From Pelargonium x hortorum (lineage: Eukaryota; Streptophyta; Magnoliopsida; Geraniales; Geraniaceae): DNA of 64,000 nt. Both the position numbers and the translations under genes were made by a program. Location of the stretch: assembly GCA_036897525.1 (NCBI GenBank), contig JAYMTJ010000038.1, forward strand, positions 1-64,000. Direction: 5' to 3'. Shown piece after piece: positions 38,027 to 48,960 of the stretch; the stretch's first letter is position 1, and the number at the start of each line of letters is the position of its first letter. The notes under the pieces were generated by a model that was not told the origin of the DNA, did no database searches, and saw only the letters and a program-made list of their open reading frames with translations.

Positions 38027-38065
38027 CCCCCGACTGGAGCATAGCGGAGGGAGGGCGATACTGGG
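38027..38065. other. GC-rich patch
   Basis: About 39 bp at roughly two-thirds G+C, including gcggagggagggcg, set in DNA of about 35% G+C. It has G-run spacing but no hairpin that I can close. It contains few CpA/TpG sites, so a RIP-like process would largely spare it. It may be an end of a mobile element or a structural tract. Confidence 0.5.
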
Positions 38066-38107
38066 TTACAACTAATAGTATACATGAGTACACATAGATA
38101 CATAATG

Positions 38108-38157
38108 GTAACCCATGACTAAGACTTACTTTTCTTCTGACTTTGTTTTATTTGCAG
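38108..38157 (+). other. possible 50-nt spliceosomal intron
   Basis: It starts with gtaacc, has branch-point-like words gactaag and tctgac, then a pyrimidine-rich run ending tttgcag. The length fits short fungal introns. The sequence after it opens in frame as EQELNPQLNLLLMP. No matching upstream exon is evident, so the call is weak. Confidence 0.2.
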
Positions 38158-38196
38158 GAGCAGGAGCTTAACCCACAGCTTAACCTGTTGCTGATG

Positions 38197-38238
38197 CCAT
38201 AGCCCTAACCCTAGCCCTAGCTGTAGCCTTAGCCTGTG
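38197..38238 (+). repeat. period-6 tract, telomere-like or eroded Pro-Gln codon repeat
   Basis: Units of the type ccctaa, ccctag and ccttag run for about 42 bp. Two readings are possible. One is a degenerate interstitial CCCTAA telomere-like tract. The other, which I prefer, is a simple (Pro-Gln) codon repeat in which CpA has become TpA as in RIP, because the frame entering it is open and alternate codons are Pro. A related Asn/His/Ser-rich stretch follows to about 38330. Confidence 0.45.
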
Positions 38239-38364
38239 CAATACCCATAGCTAGAGCCTGGTACCATGACAGCCATAACCCTAACCATGATAGCACTAAC
38301 CATGAAAGCCAGGAGCAAGTGGAGCTAAGCTAGTCTATTCTTCTTCTAAGTACTTATAACTAAT

Positions 38365-38396
38365 AGTAATAGAAAGTAATAGAAAGTAATAGTAAT
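38365..38396. repeat. minisatellite, agaaagtaat unit
   Basis: Two perfect 10-bp units flanked by partial agtaat units. Confidence 0.7.
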
Positions 38397-38514
38397 ACAT
38401 AGTAGTTAGTATAAGATAGAGTTATAGAGTTATTATATTCTATTGTATATTAGTCTTAATAAGCAGATACTAGTTAGTTAATTATAGGATAATAGTATAC
38501 TCTAATAGGGAACT

Positions 38515-38609
38515 ATAACTACTGAATAATAATAATAATAATAATACATATTAGCTACAAGAATACTGCAGCTCTCCAATAAGTACAGTGAACAAGCGGT
38601 CTCTCCTAA
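38515..38609 (-). mobile_element. LTR-like terminal repeat, copy 2 (inverted)
   Basis: The reverse complement matches 29385-29462 nearly exactly, apart from one substitution and an expanded (AAT)7 tract at 38525-38545. Flanks on both sides differ from copy 1, so the unit itself moved or was duplicated. The two copies show almost no C-to-T differences, so they look young or protected beside the decayed surroundings. To its right on the minus strand lie coding-like frames up to about 39.7 kb, perhaps the internal part of the same fossil. Confidence 0.5.
38525..38545. repeat. (AAT)7 microsatellite inside repeat copy 2
   Basis: Seven perfect AAT units where copy 1 has about two. Slippage after the copies separated explains the length difference. 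Confidence 0.9.
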
Positions 38610-39740
38610 AAAAAGTATCTCCCATAAGACTGGTATAAGCTCCTACTTCTACTACGATATTGGTATTCTAGCTCCTACCTAAGAAAGCAGGTTTGATATA
38701 TAGGAAAGAATTCAGTAATTAAGTAAGTCAATAAAAAGGAATGAGTAAGTGTCTAGCTCTCTCTAAAGAAGTCTGGATGTTGTGTGCTATAGTGTATGTA
38801 GTTGTAGCAGCTTTAACAAATGGAAGTAATCTAAATATTCTGCTTTTAAGATTCTGTTGAATAGAAATTGAAAGAATTTAATGAATTGAGGGAATTAATT
38901 CCTAAAGCGTAGTAGATCCAGTTCCAGGGTTTTTCCCTTTTTTTCTATTTCAATGAACAGCTTTTCCAGTTTGTAAGTGAACCAGCCATTAGACTCCCAA
39001 ATACCTCAGTCAGATACATATTATAAGAATTGCTGAACAAGGCCAAGGCTCTCTCATTCTATCTCTAATTCTAATGGGGAAGCAGCTTTCTTTCTGGATG
39101 TCCCTGCTTGCTTTAGCAGAATAGGCATAAGGAATTCTAAAACTTTCACTTTGGAAGGGTTCTGGAGTCGAGAATTCTAAAGTTAGGGGAAATCCTACAT
39201 TTTCTAGGTTAAATGTACAAAAACACATTGTCAAGGTATCTTAACTGGCACTAAAAGGAAGAATTTCTATAAACTTTAGTACTTATTGTAGGTATTTTAT
39301 TGAAAAGTCTTTTACGGAAAGGGTTTTATGAAAGGGTTTATGGTATTTCTTTATCTTATCCAGGAATTCATTTCTTAGTTTTAGTGGATGCGTAGCTGTT
39401 TCTAAAAGCTAAAAGGAGGTTGTCTACTTGCTTTTCCAGGGTTTAGGAATTGAAAGGATACTGTAGAGTAGAGGTAGCATCTAGGAATTTATAGGTTATC
39501 CTGTAAAGTAAGAATATAGTAGCTCTGCAGAAGCAGGGTCTTTTTAAAGATTGTATGAAGTCCGCAGTCTGTGAAAATCCTGTTTTTGGAAGAACTAAGC
39601 AAGTAATACTCAAATTGTTCCCTTGATTCACTTCTGATATTAATAAGTTTTCCTTTTCCATAGCAAGCTGCTTTTCCTACACACTCCAAAGACATTTACT
39701 CTAAAGGGGCCCCCTTTACTTAACCAAAGCCTGTTATTAA
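38610..39740 (-). mobile_element. island F, right part: coding-like repeat fragment
   Basis: Three minus frames (39010-39234, 74 codons; 39443-39661, 72; 39489-39695, 68) sit in a stretch with fewer TA steps than the flanks. They contain varied, protein-like residues but no domain I recognise. Position next to the LTR-like copy at 38515-38609, with the same strand sense, suggests the internal part of a retrotransposon-like fossil. It has several breaks. Confidence 0.3.
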
Positions 39741-42700
39741 ATGCGTTTCACTCTAAAACTGCAAATAACTAAGTGATTTTCAACTTAGAATTATAAAGCA
39801 GGATCTCCTATTATGGAAAGGCCCTGAATTGTTGTAACTGAAAAGGTAGTTTTATATAATTCCTTTTTGTTCCCCTACTAGAGTGTTATAGATTCTTTTG
39901 GCTTACTACTATCCCACCCAGGGGAGCTCAATTCTCTAAAGAAAAGAGAGATTCCTTTCAATTTAGTAGCATTTGAACTTACGGAATTCATGCTGACGAG
40001 ACCCCATTCTATTCTATCTTTATAAAATAAAATATGGAGGCTTTAACTAGCTATAGAAGCCCTAAGCCCTTTAATTAACAGTATCGTTTGAAGTACTTAC
40101 CCCTTTCAAATTGCACGAGAGTCCCTCAAGAATTTCAGTATCTTATAACCACCCCTTTTTCTACTAATTGTATTGTATAGCACCTAACTAACCTTACCTT
40201 AGGGTACAAATCTCTACGAGAATTTGGTAAGAGTATTAGTTTAATATAGATATAGTATACGGGAGTTCCTATACTTGTAAAGCTTGTTCTCGAATAGCTA
40301 ACTTTTAGGGGTTCCTAGTTAAGAGTATCCTCTTAATGCATAATTTAGTTGTGGTTCTCATTACTTTTTTCTCAATATATTTGGCCTTGAAAGGTCGGGA
40401 GGATCGGGGTTTTACTGCTCATGGCCTAAGAGTACTTCTTGACATATTTATAGTAGAGGGGGTTAATAGCTACAGAGAGTCAAAACTAACACATTATAAC
40501 ATTAAGGAGCCTCCAGTTATTCTTGTTATTCTTGAGGGGCGCTGCCCTGATATTGAATATGCTAGGTTTTTTCTAACACTGACTAAAAATCTCTGAACTT
40601 ATTCATGCACTAGAGCTTTTTTGTATTATTACCCCAGTTCAAAGGGGGCTTTTTAATTCAATTTTAGAATCTCTTGCTAGAGGAAACCTTGTAATGTAAT
40701 TAGGAGTTACTCTTATAAAATCGATATTTTGACTCACTTGACTGTCCCTTAGACAAAGCATGCATTGGTATTGCTTTTACTTTAGGGTTTCAGTTCACAA
40801 CACGATCCTGTCATATTGAGTTGGGAGGCTATAGTTTTAGTCTTTTATTGTATTGATAAAACTTTCCCTTGGTAAATGAGTTCACAAACTCTCTGCGATT
40901 ACAGTCATAAGTAAGAGGAGTACTAAAATCTCCCATGATAGGGACTCTAAGATATTCATGTTCCTTTTGTAGCGGAATTTATTTAATGGAATCCGTATTC
41001 CTTTTCTTTGAGTACATTCCTAAAATAACTCCTATTCTACTGGAGTAAGGAGTCAATTATAATAAATAAGATAAGGGAACATTCCGATAAATGCGGATGT
41101 CCTTGTAAATAAAGTAAGTTAAAGGAAGATTCTAGTCTAATGGGATAAGCTTTAAAAGGGATAACCAGTGCAGCTATTAGGTTAGGAGAACATATTCTAA
41201 ATACCCTGTTTAGGAAGGAAAGAGACTCAGAATTCTCCTAATTAAAAGTTTCTGGAGAATAAGTAACTATTCAAGGAATTCCACCTTTAGATTGTTATTT
41301 TTATTTACTGAATAGTTAGAGGCGCCCTCTATCTGTTTATCTATACCTACCAGAAAGCCTGGAAAAGAAGTGTAAGGATCTAGAAGAAAGGACCTCAATT
41401 TCATATCATTCTGTCTATTTCAAGTACAGTTTAATTATCTAATCCCATCTCTAGCATGCTTTTTTGCGAGGAAGGTTCTGAGTTGATGGTCAATCGCAAG
41501 GTTAGTTAGCTACTACTGATGGTGCGCAAGTGAAAGCTGTCCCAAGTCGGTGCTATCAATACTTACCTATTATTTATGGAGGGATACCCTTTCTTATGGA
41601 GCTTACTGTTAGTAAACTACCAGTTCCCTGTATATTGTTCTTATTCCTTGTGAAGTATAGTAAGTCCTTAGTATTATTATATACTTGTTAATATACCCGA
41701 CTATCCAGAATAGGCCTGCAACAAAGGAAAACAAACACAAAAAAAAAAGCTGGTCCCTTAAATACTTTTCCTAATACCTGTTTTTTTGCCCTACTAGGTT
41801 TTCTTAGTCTTATATGATTATTAAGTATTTGTAAGGATGCCTCTCTAGAGTCAAAGTAAAGGGAAACTTACTTGGAAAGCTTTTGTGGTATTCTAAGCAC
41901 AAGATTTTGGGCTTGTTTTTTTTGTATATGTCAGATAAATAGAAATCTCTGTTTTACCCTAAAATGTTGTCCTCTAAATTTTGGGGTAAATTTGTTTTTT
42001 AACAGTCTTTTATACAGCTGCAAATCTTACTTCTATCTACTAATGTTTTACTTTATTTATTATTAGTAGAATTTGAGTGCACGCTCTTGGCAATTAGCTT
42101 TTCTTTTGACTGAGTAACCCTGGGTATTAAGATAAGGAGAAGCTTATTAGACCTGGAGAGATGAAGATAGTCAATTCTGTCACAGCTATAACAAGCAGAG
42201 TTAGTTTAATATAGCATAGCAAACCCTTTTTTGTATTTTACGAGTTCATACGCAAAGTGTTTAGGAAACAGTTATTCCTTTAAAAAGAGGATAAGCACTC
42301 TTGGCTCCAAGAATTACTTAAACAGCTTTTATACTACCTAAAAATCTGAGTAAATATCCATTTTTGGGTCCTTTATGTGCTTCCTAATACCTTTTTATAC
42401 AATCTATTCTAGATATTTTTAGTTCTATCGAAAGACCCAATATCAACAAGTAAAAGTAGTAAACGCCTAATAGCATGCATAAATTTCTCTAGTATAGCTT
42501 TCAAAAAAAGAGAAAACACCTTTCGCTGGGAAAGGCGCTTTCTTGTCATTGCTAGTTTATTAGTCATACCTTTTCCTTTGGGAATTCGTAGGAGAGGGGA
42601 CTCTTTAGCTTGTATTAATCAACACCCTTTTGAGGCTCTCTATAGTATCTGAGTAATCAACGGTTTCGAACCTTCGATTCTTAGTCTTTTTATCCACTTC

Positions 42701-45700
42701 CTTGTATATTTAATACAAAGTCGTTTAAGATATTGCACTCTTTCTAAGGAAATTTCTGCTACTATATAAAATAAAGGCTTCTCCTATACTTGTTAAAAAC
42801 TACTCGGAATTTTGACTTATTACCTAGGAAAATGTAGTTTAACTATACACCACCCCGTATATCAAGTATAAATTCAAATGGGTTAGGCGGGATTATTTAA
42901 CAAGTGTAAGAAAAATAACTCAAGCTACTCCTGCACCCAAAAATTTTCTTATTCAGTCCTTTGGCAGCCGGAACATATACATGTCAAAGTCATAAAGATA
43001 AAGGCCACTCAATTTTTTTAGAATTATCTCAAAAAGGGGATCTTAAACCTGTTATTAAGCGCCTCTCCTGGAGTGGAGTAGTATAAAGTGAATCGTAAAC
43101 AAGAGTTGTACAGGGCAGAAAGTTTTGTTTTAATATAGCTTAAGTCGAGACTTAAAAGCTCCTATTTCTATACAGGTTTTACTTTACCCAACTAGTTCTG
43201 GATGTGGTGGATCTCCTTTTCCAGCACTTTTGGAGCTTGAATTTCACCCTTTAGGACCTTTTGTATAAACACTTACGGGATTTTGTTTAAAACGGGTATA
43301 TCTCTTACACAAAACAAAATACTGGACAGGTTTCTAACTGTTAGTTATGAACCCGGGGCCTTTAGGACTATAGGAGTCCGGTTTTTTTCAAGACTCAAAT
43401 CTCGGACTTAGTATCCTGTAGACTCCGTGTATCTTACAAGGGCCTAGGTTCCTATTCGTGTGTAACCCTTTCTGGTACATATCTAGTTCAATCCGAAGTA
43501 GCAATCTAAGCTAAGAGTAATAAAATTTTGAAAATGAACACTACTTCGTCTTTTGGAAATATTAAACTTAAGGACTTGCTTTAAGTGATTTTATACGTCA
43601 GTAAAAGGGCCCCTACGCGGGATCCGCTAATATATTACTAAAGTTTTTTGTATTTCTGAGACTACCAAAGAAAGGGTAATTAATAGTATCCTCCTGGGCA
43701 GCTTACCTAGGAATTGCTGGTAATTCTTACTATTTATTAAAAAAATGAGAGTCTTGTTAGCTAGACTTTCTTAAGAGACTTATAAAAAAGTCCTCTTTGT
43801 ACAATTTTACGACTAGCTTTTATGCAGCATTTGGCACAGCAGTATGAGATTTTGACTAAAGAATATCCTTGCTTCAAGGTAAGAGAAAAAAAAACTTATA
43901 AACATAAAAATAGGATTCGGGTTGTACTGACTTAAAATCCGCTTTTCTACTTTATCAGTATATCCCCCTTTCTAGTAATTTACTCACTTGACTACCCCCA
44001 AGAGCTCTATTAAAATACTAAATTCTGTTTTCATTACTAACAAAGTGGTAAGAATCCTTTAATAGAAAGATACTTAGTATCTAATTACTGAGATTTCCGC
44101 CGTAATCCTATTTTTGCATACATTAACGGAACCCTCTTATCTAGTTACGAATACTGGTGTCGTCTTTGTTACTTTATTTTATGTACATTACTCTATTTCA
44201 TGATATGAATAAGGGTTCAATATATATATAGTGAGATTCACTTAACTCATTAAATTGTTAGACTTATACTTATACCTTCTTTGTAAATAAATTCACTGTC
44301 TATACATTCGTTGAATGACCTCTTTACCAAAAGTACGGTTCTAAATTTATATCTTTCAGGAAACAACATTTTGATTTTGGTGAGATATCCTATCAAGGAG
44401 AGTTATCCGTATTTACAAAAACCTTACCTTTCTTTCAATAATAATGCTACTTACACTTTTTAGTTACGAATTACATAAATAGGAAATTTCCCTTTGTGAT
44501 TTGTGATAGCCCCACCTGTTGATTTTAACACCGGACCAATACAGAGCTGAATGCTGGTAAAAAAAAACAACTCCTTACCCAAGAAAGAGTCTCTTTATTT
44601 TTACTATTCCAAGTTAGAGTCTTTAAAAATACCTATCTATCATTCTACGAGTTCACCTAAAATTTCTTCTTATTATAGAAAGGCGCAGATTCTATATTAA
44701 TGTGTACTTGTATTAACCCTAAAACTTCCGGGCTAGCCTTCCCTGTTGCGCAAGGATCGCGTTTTATTATAAGCAATCAATACTCTATCACAGATCTTCT
44801 AACGGATTAGGTGGACAGGAAACCGGCAGAGATTTCTTTGAGTAAGGGTCTCAAAGAACAGTCTAGCTAGAAAGACTGGGAGAGCCTAGTTAAACAAAGG
44901 TAGGATTGAAAGTTTCTGTTTATAAAACAAGGTAAGTCAGGAAATCCACTAAAAGGAAAGAAAGTCTAGCCGCTTGAGAAGTTGTAAGAATTCAAGTTTC
45001 AACTAAAGGTTTAGGTTTTACAAGTTAACATCAAAGGAATTCCTAGGAGATCGTTTTTCGGTATTAAGAGAAGGCCAAAATACTTAATAATATTATACTT
45101 TTGGTTTTTTACTTGTTCTAGCCTCTAAAAAAACCAGGTATTCCATAATTTTATAGCTGACCCTCACCCGTGGACTTCCGTGGTATGTATGTCCTAACCA
45201 AGTTTTGGGCGTTTTTTTTTTGTAAATAAAGAAGGTTGGGAATATGATGAAGAATAAGGAGTTGGTGGGTATGATAGCTTAAGTGGAAAGCAGGTATAGC
45301 TATTTAGAAAGGTACGCGGGTTAAGAAGAGAGGAGAGGTTTGGTTTGGGTAGTTTTTTCAGATATATAGTATACTGTAGCTGTTGGATTCTGTTCAATAA
45401 AGAGCTAACTAAGGCCGGGGCTTTATAAGTTAATTTAGTTTTTGTTTGTTTCTGGTGTCTTTTGATTAGAATGAACTAGTAAATACTATAAGTATCGTGT
45501 TTACCTATTCTATTTTATGGAATCCCTGTCAGTATCAAGCTCCAGATATATTATAAAACCTTGTATGGCAATGTTGTAATCTCGCTTAAAAAGAGTTTAT
45601 CTCCCCGTATACAAGACTTTTTTGAAAGTAAAAGAATTCTGAGTGGTCCATTAGGGTGGGGGGCAACCTAGTAGAATATTATAGCAGTAAAAGGCAGGTC

Positions 45701-46369
45701 TCCTAATATTTGGATTAGGCTGATAACTAGTAAAATAAAATTGGAGAGAATAACTCTAAACTAAAGTATAGCGTATACAGAAGGCTTCCTTATTAGGGCA
45801 GTAATAAAATTCTTATGATAACCCGAGCAAGATTCTAGTAAAGTAAACGGTTACATGTCCTGTTCTTGAATAAGTAGCTCTTTTTTAGTATGTATAAAAT
45901 ACGAATATTAACTAAACTTCTCGAAAGTTTATTTCAATTTAAAATTAAAGCGGGCTACACTTTATAACTGTAGTTAAATTTGTATTTGTATAGTATTGAA
46001 TTTTAAGGTGCTTAGGATTAAAGGAACTTTTAAGGATATACAAAAGTCCGTTTTCTTTGCTTTCGTAAAATGTATTTTAGGTTCTCGCAGTACTTTAGTA
46101 TTTGCGGCGGATAAAACATAGGCAGCCCTGCCGTAGAGTGTAGGGTAATAGAAATGACGAATTTGTAAATTAATTCTAAAGCTAATTTCTTCATAACGTG
46201 TTATAATATAATAACCTTTAAGTAAGGTATGTTTAATACACCTCCACTTTTATAAATTGTCACTGGTGTTTTACGATCCTAGAACTTATAGAGTATACCC
46301 ATGCCGGAACACACTTTCTCTTTAATATACCTTAAAAACCCGGTCTAGAGAATACCGCTAAAGGTAGAA
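39741..46369. other. AT-rich desert, no gene
   Basis: No supportable gene over 6.6 kb. The plus frame at 40336-40596 (86 codons) and the plus frame at 41872-42066 have no motif. An A10 run is at 41739-41748. The minus frame at 45194-45397 (67 codons, Leu/Pro/Ser/Tyr-rich) lies in a G/T-rich stretch and is unrecognised. Confidence 0.55.
41739..41748 (+). repeat. poly-A run (A10)
   Basis: Ten A bases. No coding remnant precedes it that would support a retroposed tail. Confidence 0.8.
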
Positions 46370-46580
46370 CCGAACTCATCAGCCTGTCCACCGAAATGAA
46401 ATATAATAATCACTGGCTACCCAAGCGGTACCATCATCTACTTGTCAGTCGAACTGTAACCATAAATCCCTAACTTCTAACAACAGCATCCATTAACAGT
46501 ATTCCCAACTCACTATCAAGCGCAGTCCTTATAACTCTACTTCTCTTCAGCTATAAGGTACCCTAACTCCTCAGTCTAAG
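46370..46580 (+). other. small C/A-rich island
   Basis: The plus strand is rich in cc, ca and ac words for about 200 bp, unlike both sides. Frames are short and unrecognised. It is probably another fragment of the A/C-rich repeat class. Confidence 0.3.
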
Positions 46581-47544
46581 GTTTAAGTTAACTTGAAATG
46601 AATTTTTTTATTTCCTTGCGGTATAACTTTTTCCAATATCTAGGCTGGCTTGGAAGTATTTATTTGAGTTGCACTGTGACTTTGTCATGTTATAATTTCT
46701 GCTGCACAAGCATACCTCTGTATGTATAAGTTAAGAAGTCTAAACGGCGAGTCTCCATAAAAGATAAACGCCCTTTACTTTAAGGGGATCTTATAAGCAA
46801 GCTCCTCCTAATCCAAGAAATGACTAAAAGTATTTTACTAAATCTAAAATTCTATTTATAAAGAGACAAAACTAGACATCGAGTACACCCCTGTAAGAGC
46901 TATAAGTGCTAACCCTTTATTCCTCCCAAATGACATTGATTAGATAGCGCAGTAATATCAAAATGGAAAAGAATATTGTTAATTTTTGTGTAAGGGAAAG
47001 CCAAGGTTTTTTCATTAATGTCGAAGAGTTTAAGATTCATTTTCGACGAGTAAGGAAGCTTTGCGTTATCAGTAACATAGGGAATCCTTTAAGTACTGCT
47101 GTTAATAGTTGCTTATACTTCTCTCCCTTAAAGTACTAAAAAAATTCCTTTTGGATATTTTAAGGGTCTCCTTGTGTGCCCGTTTTAAAGGATCCCTTGT
47201 AATGTAATATCAAGCTATCGGGTATTTCTATCTCGAACTTTATTACTATAAAAATGAGTCAAATTCGTAAGAAGCCTAGGTTTCTGAAACCTTAGGGGCT
47301 GGGTATTGCTCTTTACTCGAGCCTGTTTTTTTTTGTAGATTCGCTAAGATTGCTTTAGGTTTTTAAGGTATTTAACCTTACATTAATTAGACGAAATATT
47401 TTACTACTTCGAGTTCTCTAACATGCAGATAGATAATTCTTACTAACTAAAAGAACCATAGATATTCTCTTCTCATTTTTTTCCCTATCTCACTTATAAA
47501 AAATGAGCGGATTGGCCCGTTTTCAATGAAATCCCATATAATAT

Positions 47545-47640
47545 TGTTGAACCGAGTAAAAGGGGCAAGAATAAGTAATTATCTAAGTATATTTACTTGA
47601 TCTTAAGTTACGGAGTCCTCTATATTAACTCGGTTCAACA
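47545..47640. repeat. 13-bp inverted repeat around 70-bp spacer
   Basis: tgttgaaccgagt at 47545-47557 recurs inverted at 47628-47640. It could form a long hairpin or mark a tiny MITE relic. An arm of this length at this spacing is only mildly unexpected in a 64 kb window. Confidence 0.5.
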
Positions 47641-47679
47641 TTAATTTACTTTATTTTACGTGAAACATTAGTTAAAAAG

Positions 47680-47690
47680 AAAAAAAAAAA
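47680..47690 (+). repeat. poly-A run (A11)
   Basis: Eleven A bases just after a purine-rich stretch. No function inferred. Confidence 0.8.
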
Positions 47691-48689
47691 GATCCAAAAT
47701 TTAATTTGTGCGTAGTATAGTAAGAAAGCACTCGCAGCGGTTAAATAAAAAAGCTTAATTAAGTAGGACGGGAACCTGTGCTATATATTTCCTTCAATAG
47801 GCGCCCTTATATTACTAAGTTTTTTCAATTGAGTCAAGTTACACTTCTCAAAACCTGTAATCCGTATTGATCTCACGTGTTTCGTTTCATCCTTTCGAGA
47901 ATTTCAGTTAGAAGATAATAACTAAATAAAGGATTCTAGAGTACCGTATCTACTAACCTATAAAAAAAATCGAATAAGAAAGAAAGAGAGAGACCTCAGA
48001 CAGAATCTTCGATAGGATACAATAGGTTCTATTTTTAAGTAACTACCTGCAAGTTCCTGCTGCTTACTTTAATTTCGAAAAACTAACTTTTATATCCTAA
48101 TTATGTATGACGAATAAATAAAACTAGGCAGTGGGAGCTCCATATTAGCTAAGTTAGGGCGGGGGAGATGAGATATCTTGATAGATTGGTTCAAATTGTG
48201 TTATTTAATACGTAAAATAAATAAGATAATTATCATTATCTTCAACTCGTAGCGCAAAAGAAAGATAGATGGAACACTCTATATACGGGGTTCAATGACA
48301 GACTAAACATCTAGATTTTCCTAACCAAGAACTTAGGCTAGAAGATACTGAATACTCTTCTCTTATTTCCCAAGAGCGGTTACTAATATGCTGGGTATCC
48401 TTATTAAAATTCCTTCTCTTTGTACTTTGAGTCTTATACTCCGTTTTAGAACTTCTATTTCTTCTCTTTTATCCTGATACTAAAAAATATATAACATGAA
48501 GGAAAGACTTGGTTGTTATTTACCTTGTTCAGATGCTCGTAATACCTAAACTGGGATTCCGCTATATACTTACGGACTAGAAAAACTTTCACTGACTTCT
48601 TTACAGGGTTTACAAGAAATTCTTTACTTTAGCTAAAATATTCCTCTATTCTCTAGAAAGAAATTGAACTATCTAGAAACTAGAAAACC

Positions 48690-48960
48690 AGGAAGAAATC
48701 TTTCTGAGTCTCCTTCTTTACCGGCATGACAGCCTGGTTTCCATCTAGCAACAGAATACAGAACCGAACTCTAATCAGCCTTTCTTGTCAGCTAATGGTA
48801 ATGGGCCTTTGGAAGCTGTATCTATTTTAGAACTCTAATAGCCGTAACTGAGGTAGCAGGCAAAGAAAAGAAGTCAATACAATTTTCTTCCCTAACCTGT
48901 CCATGGAAGCTAGGAGTTGCTTTGAAATGAAACTAAATAGAAAGAAACTTGTTCAGGTGT
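48690..48960. other. small island carrying 23-bp direct repeat
   Basis: Slightly richer in C/G and CA/TG than its surroundings. It holds the first copy of the 23-bp repeat and a cagcctggtttc word also seen near 37048. No open frame is recognised. Confidence 0.35.
48893..48915 (+). repeat. 23-bp direct repeat, copy 1
   Basis: Begins taacctgtccatggaagc and is identical over 23 bases to 58199-58221. Flanks differ. Chance identity of this length is very unlikely. Confidence 0.9.

Larger units (their letters stand above)
46581..48689. other. AT-rich desert, no gene
   Basis: No gene seen. It contains an A11 run at 47680-47690 and a 13-bp inverted repeat at 47545-47640. Confidence 0.55.

Noticed and set aside
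38197-38238. True telomere end
   Set aside because: The tract is only about 42 bp, degenerate and internal, and the open frame entering it suggests a codon repeat.
40336-40596. 86-codon plus frame
   Set aside because: No motif and no context; consistent with chance.
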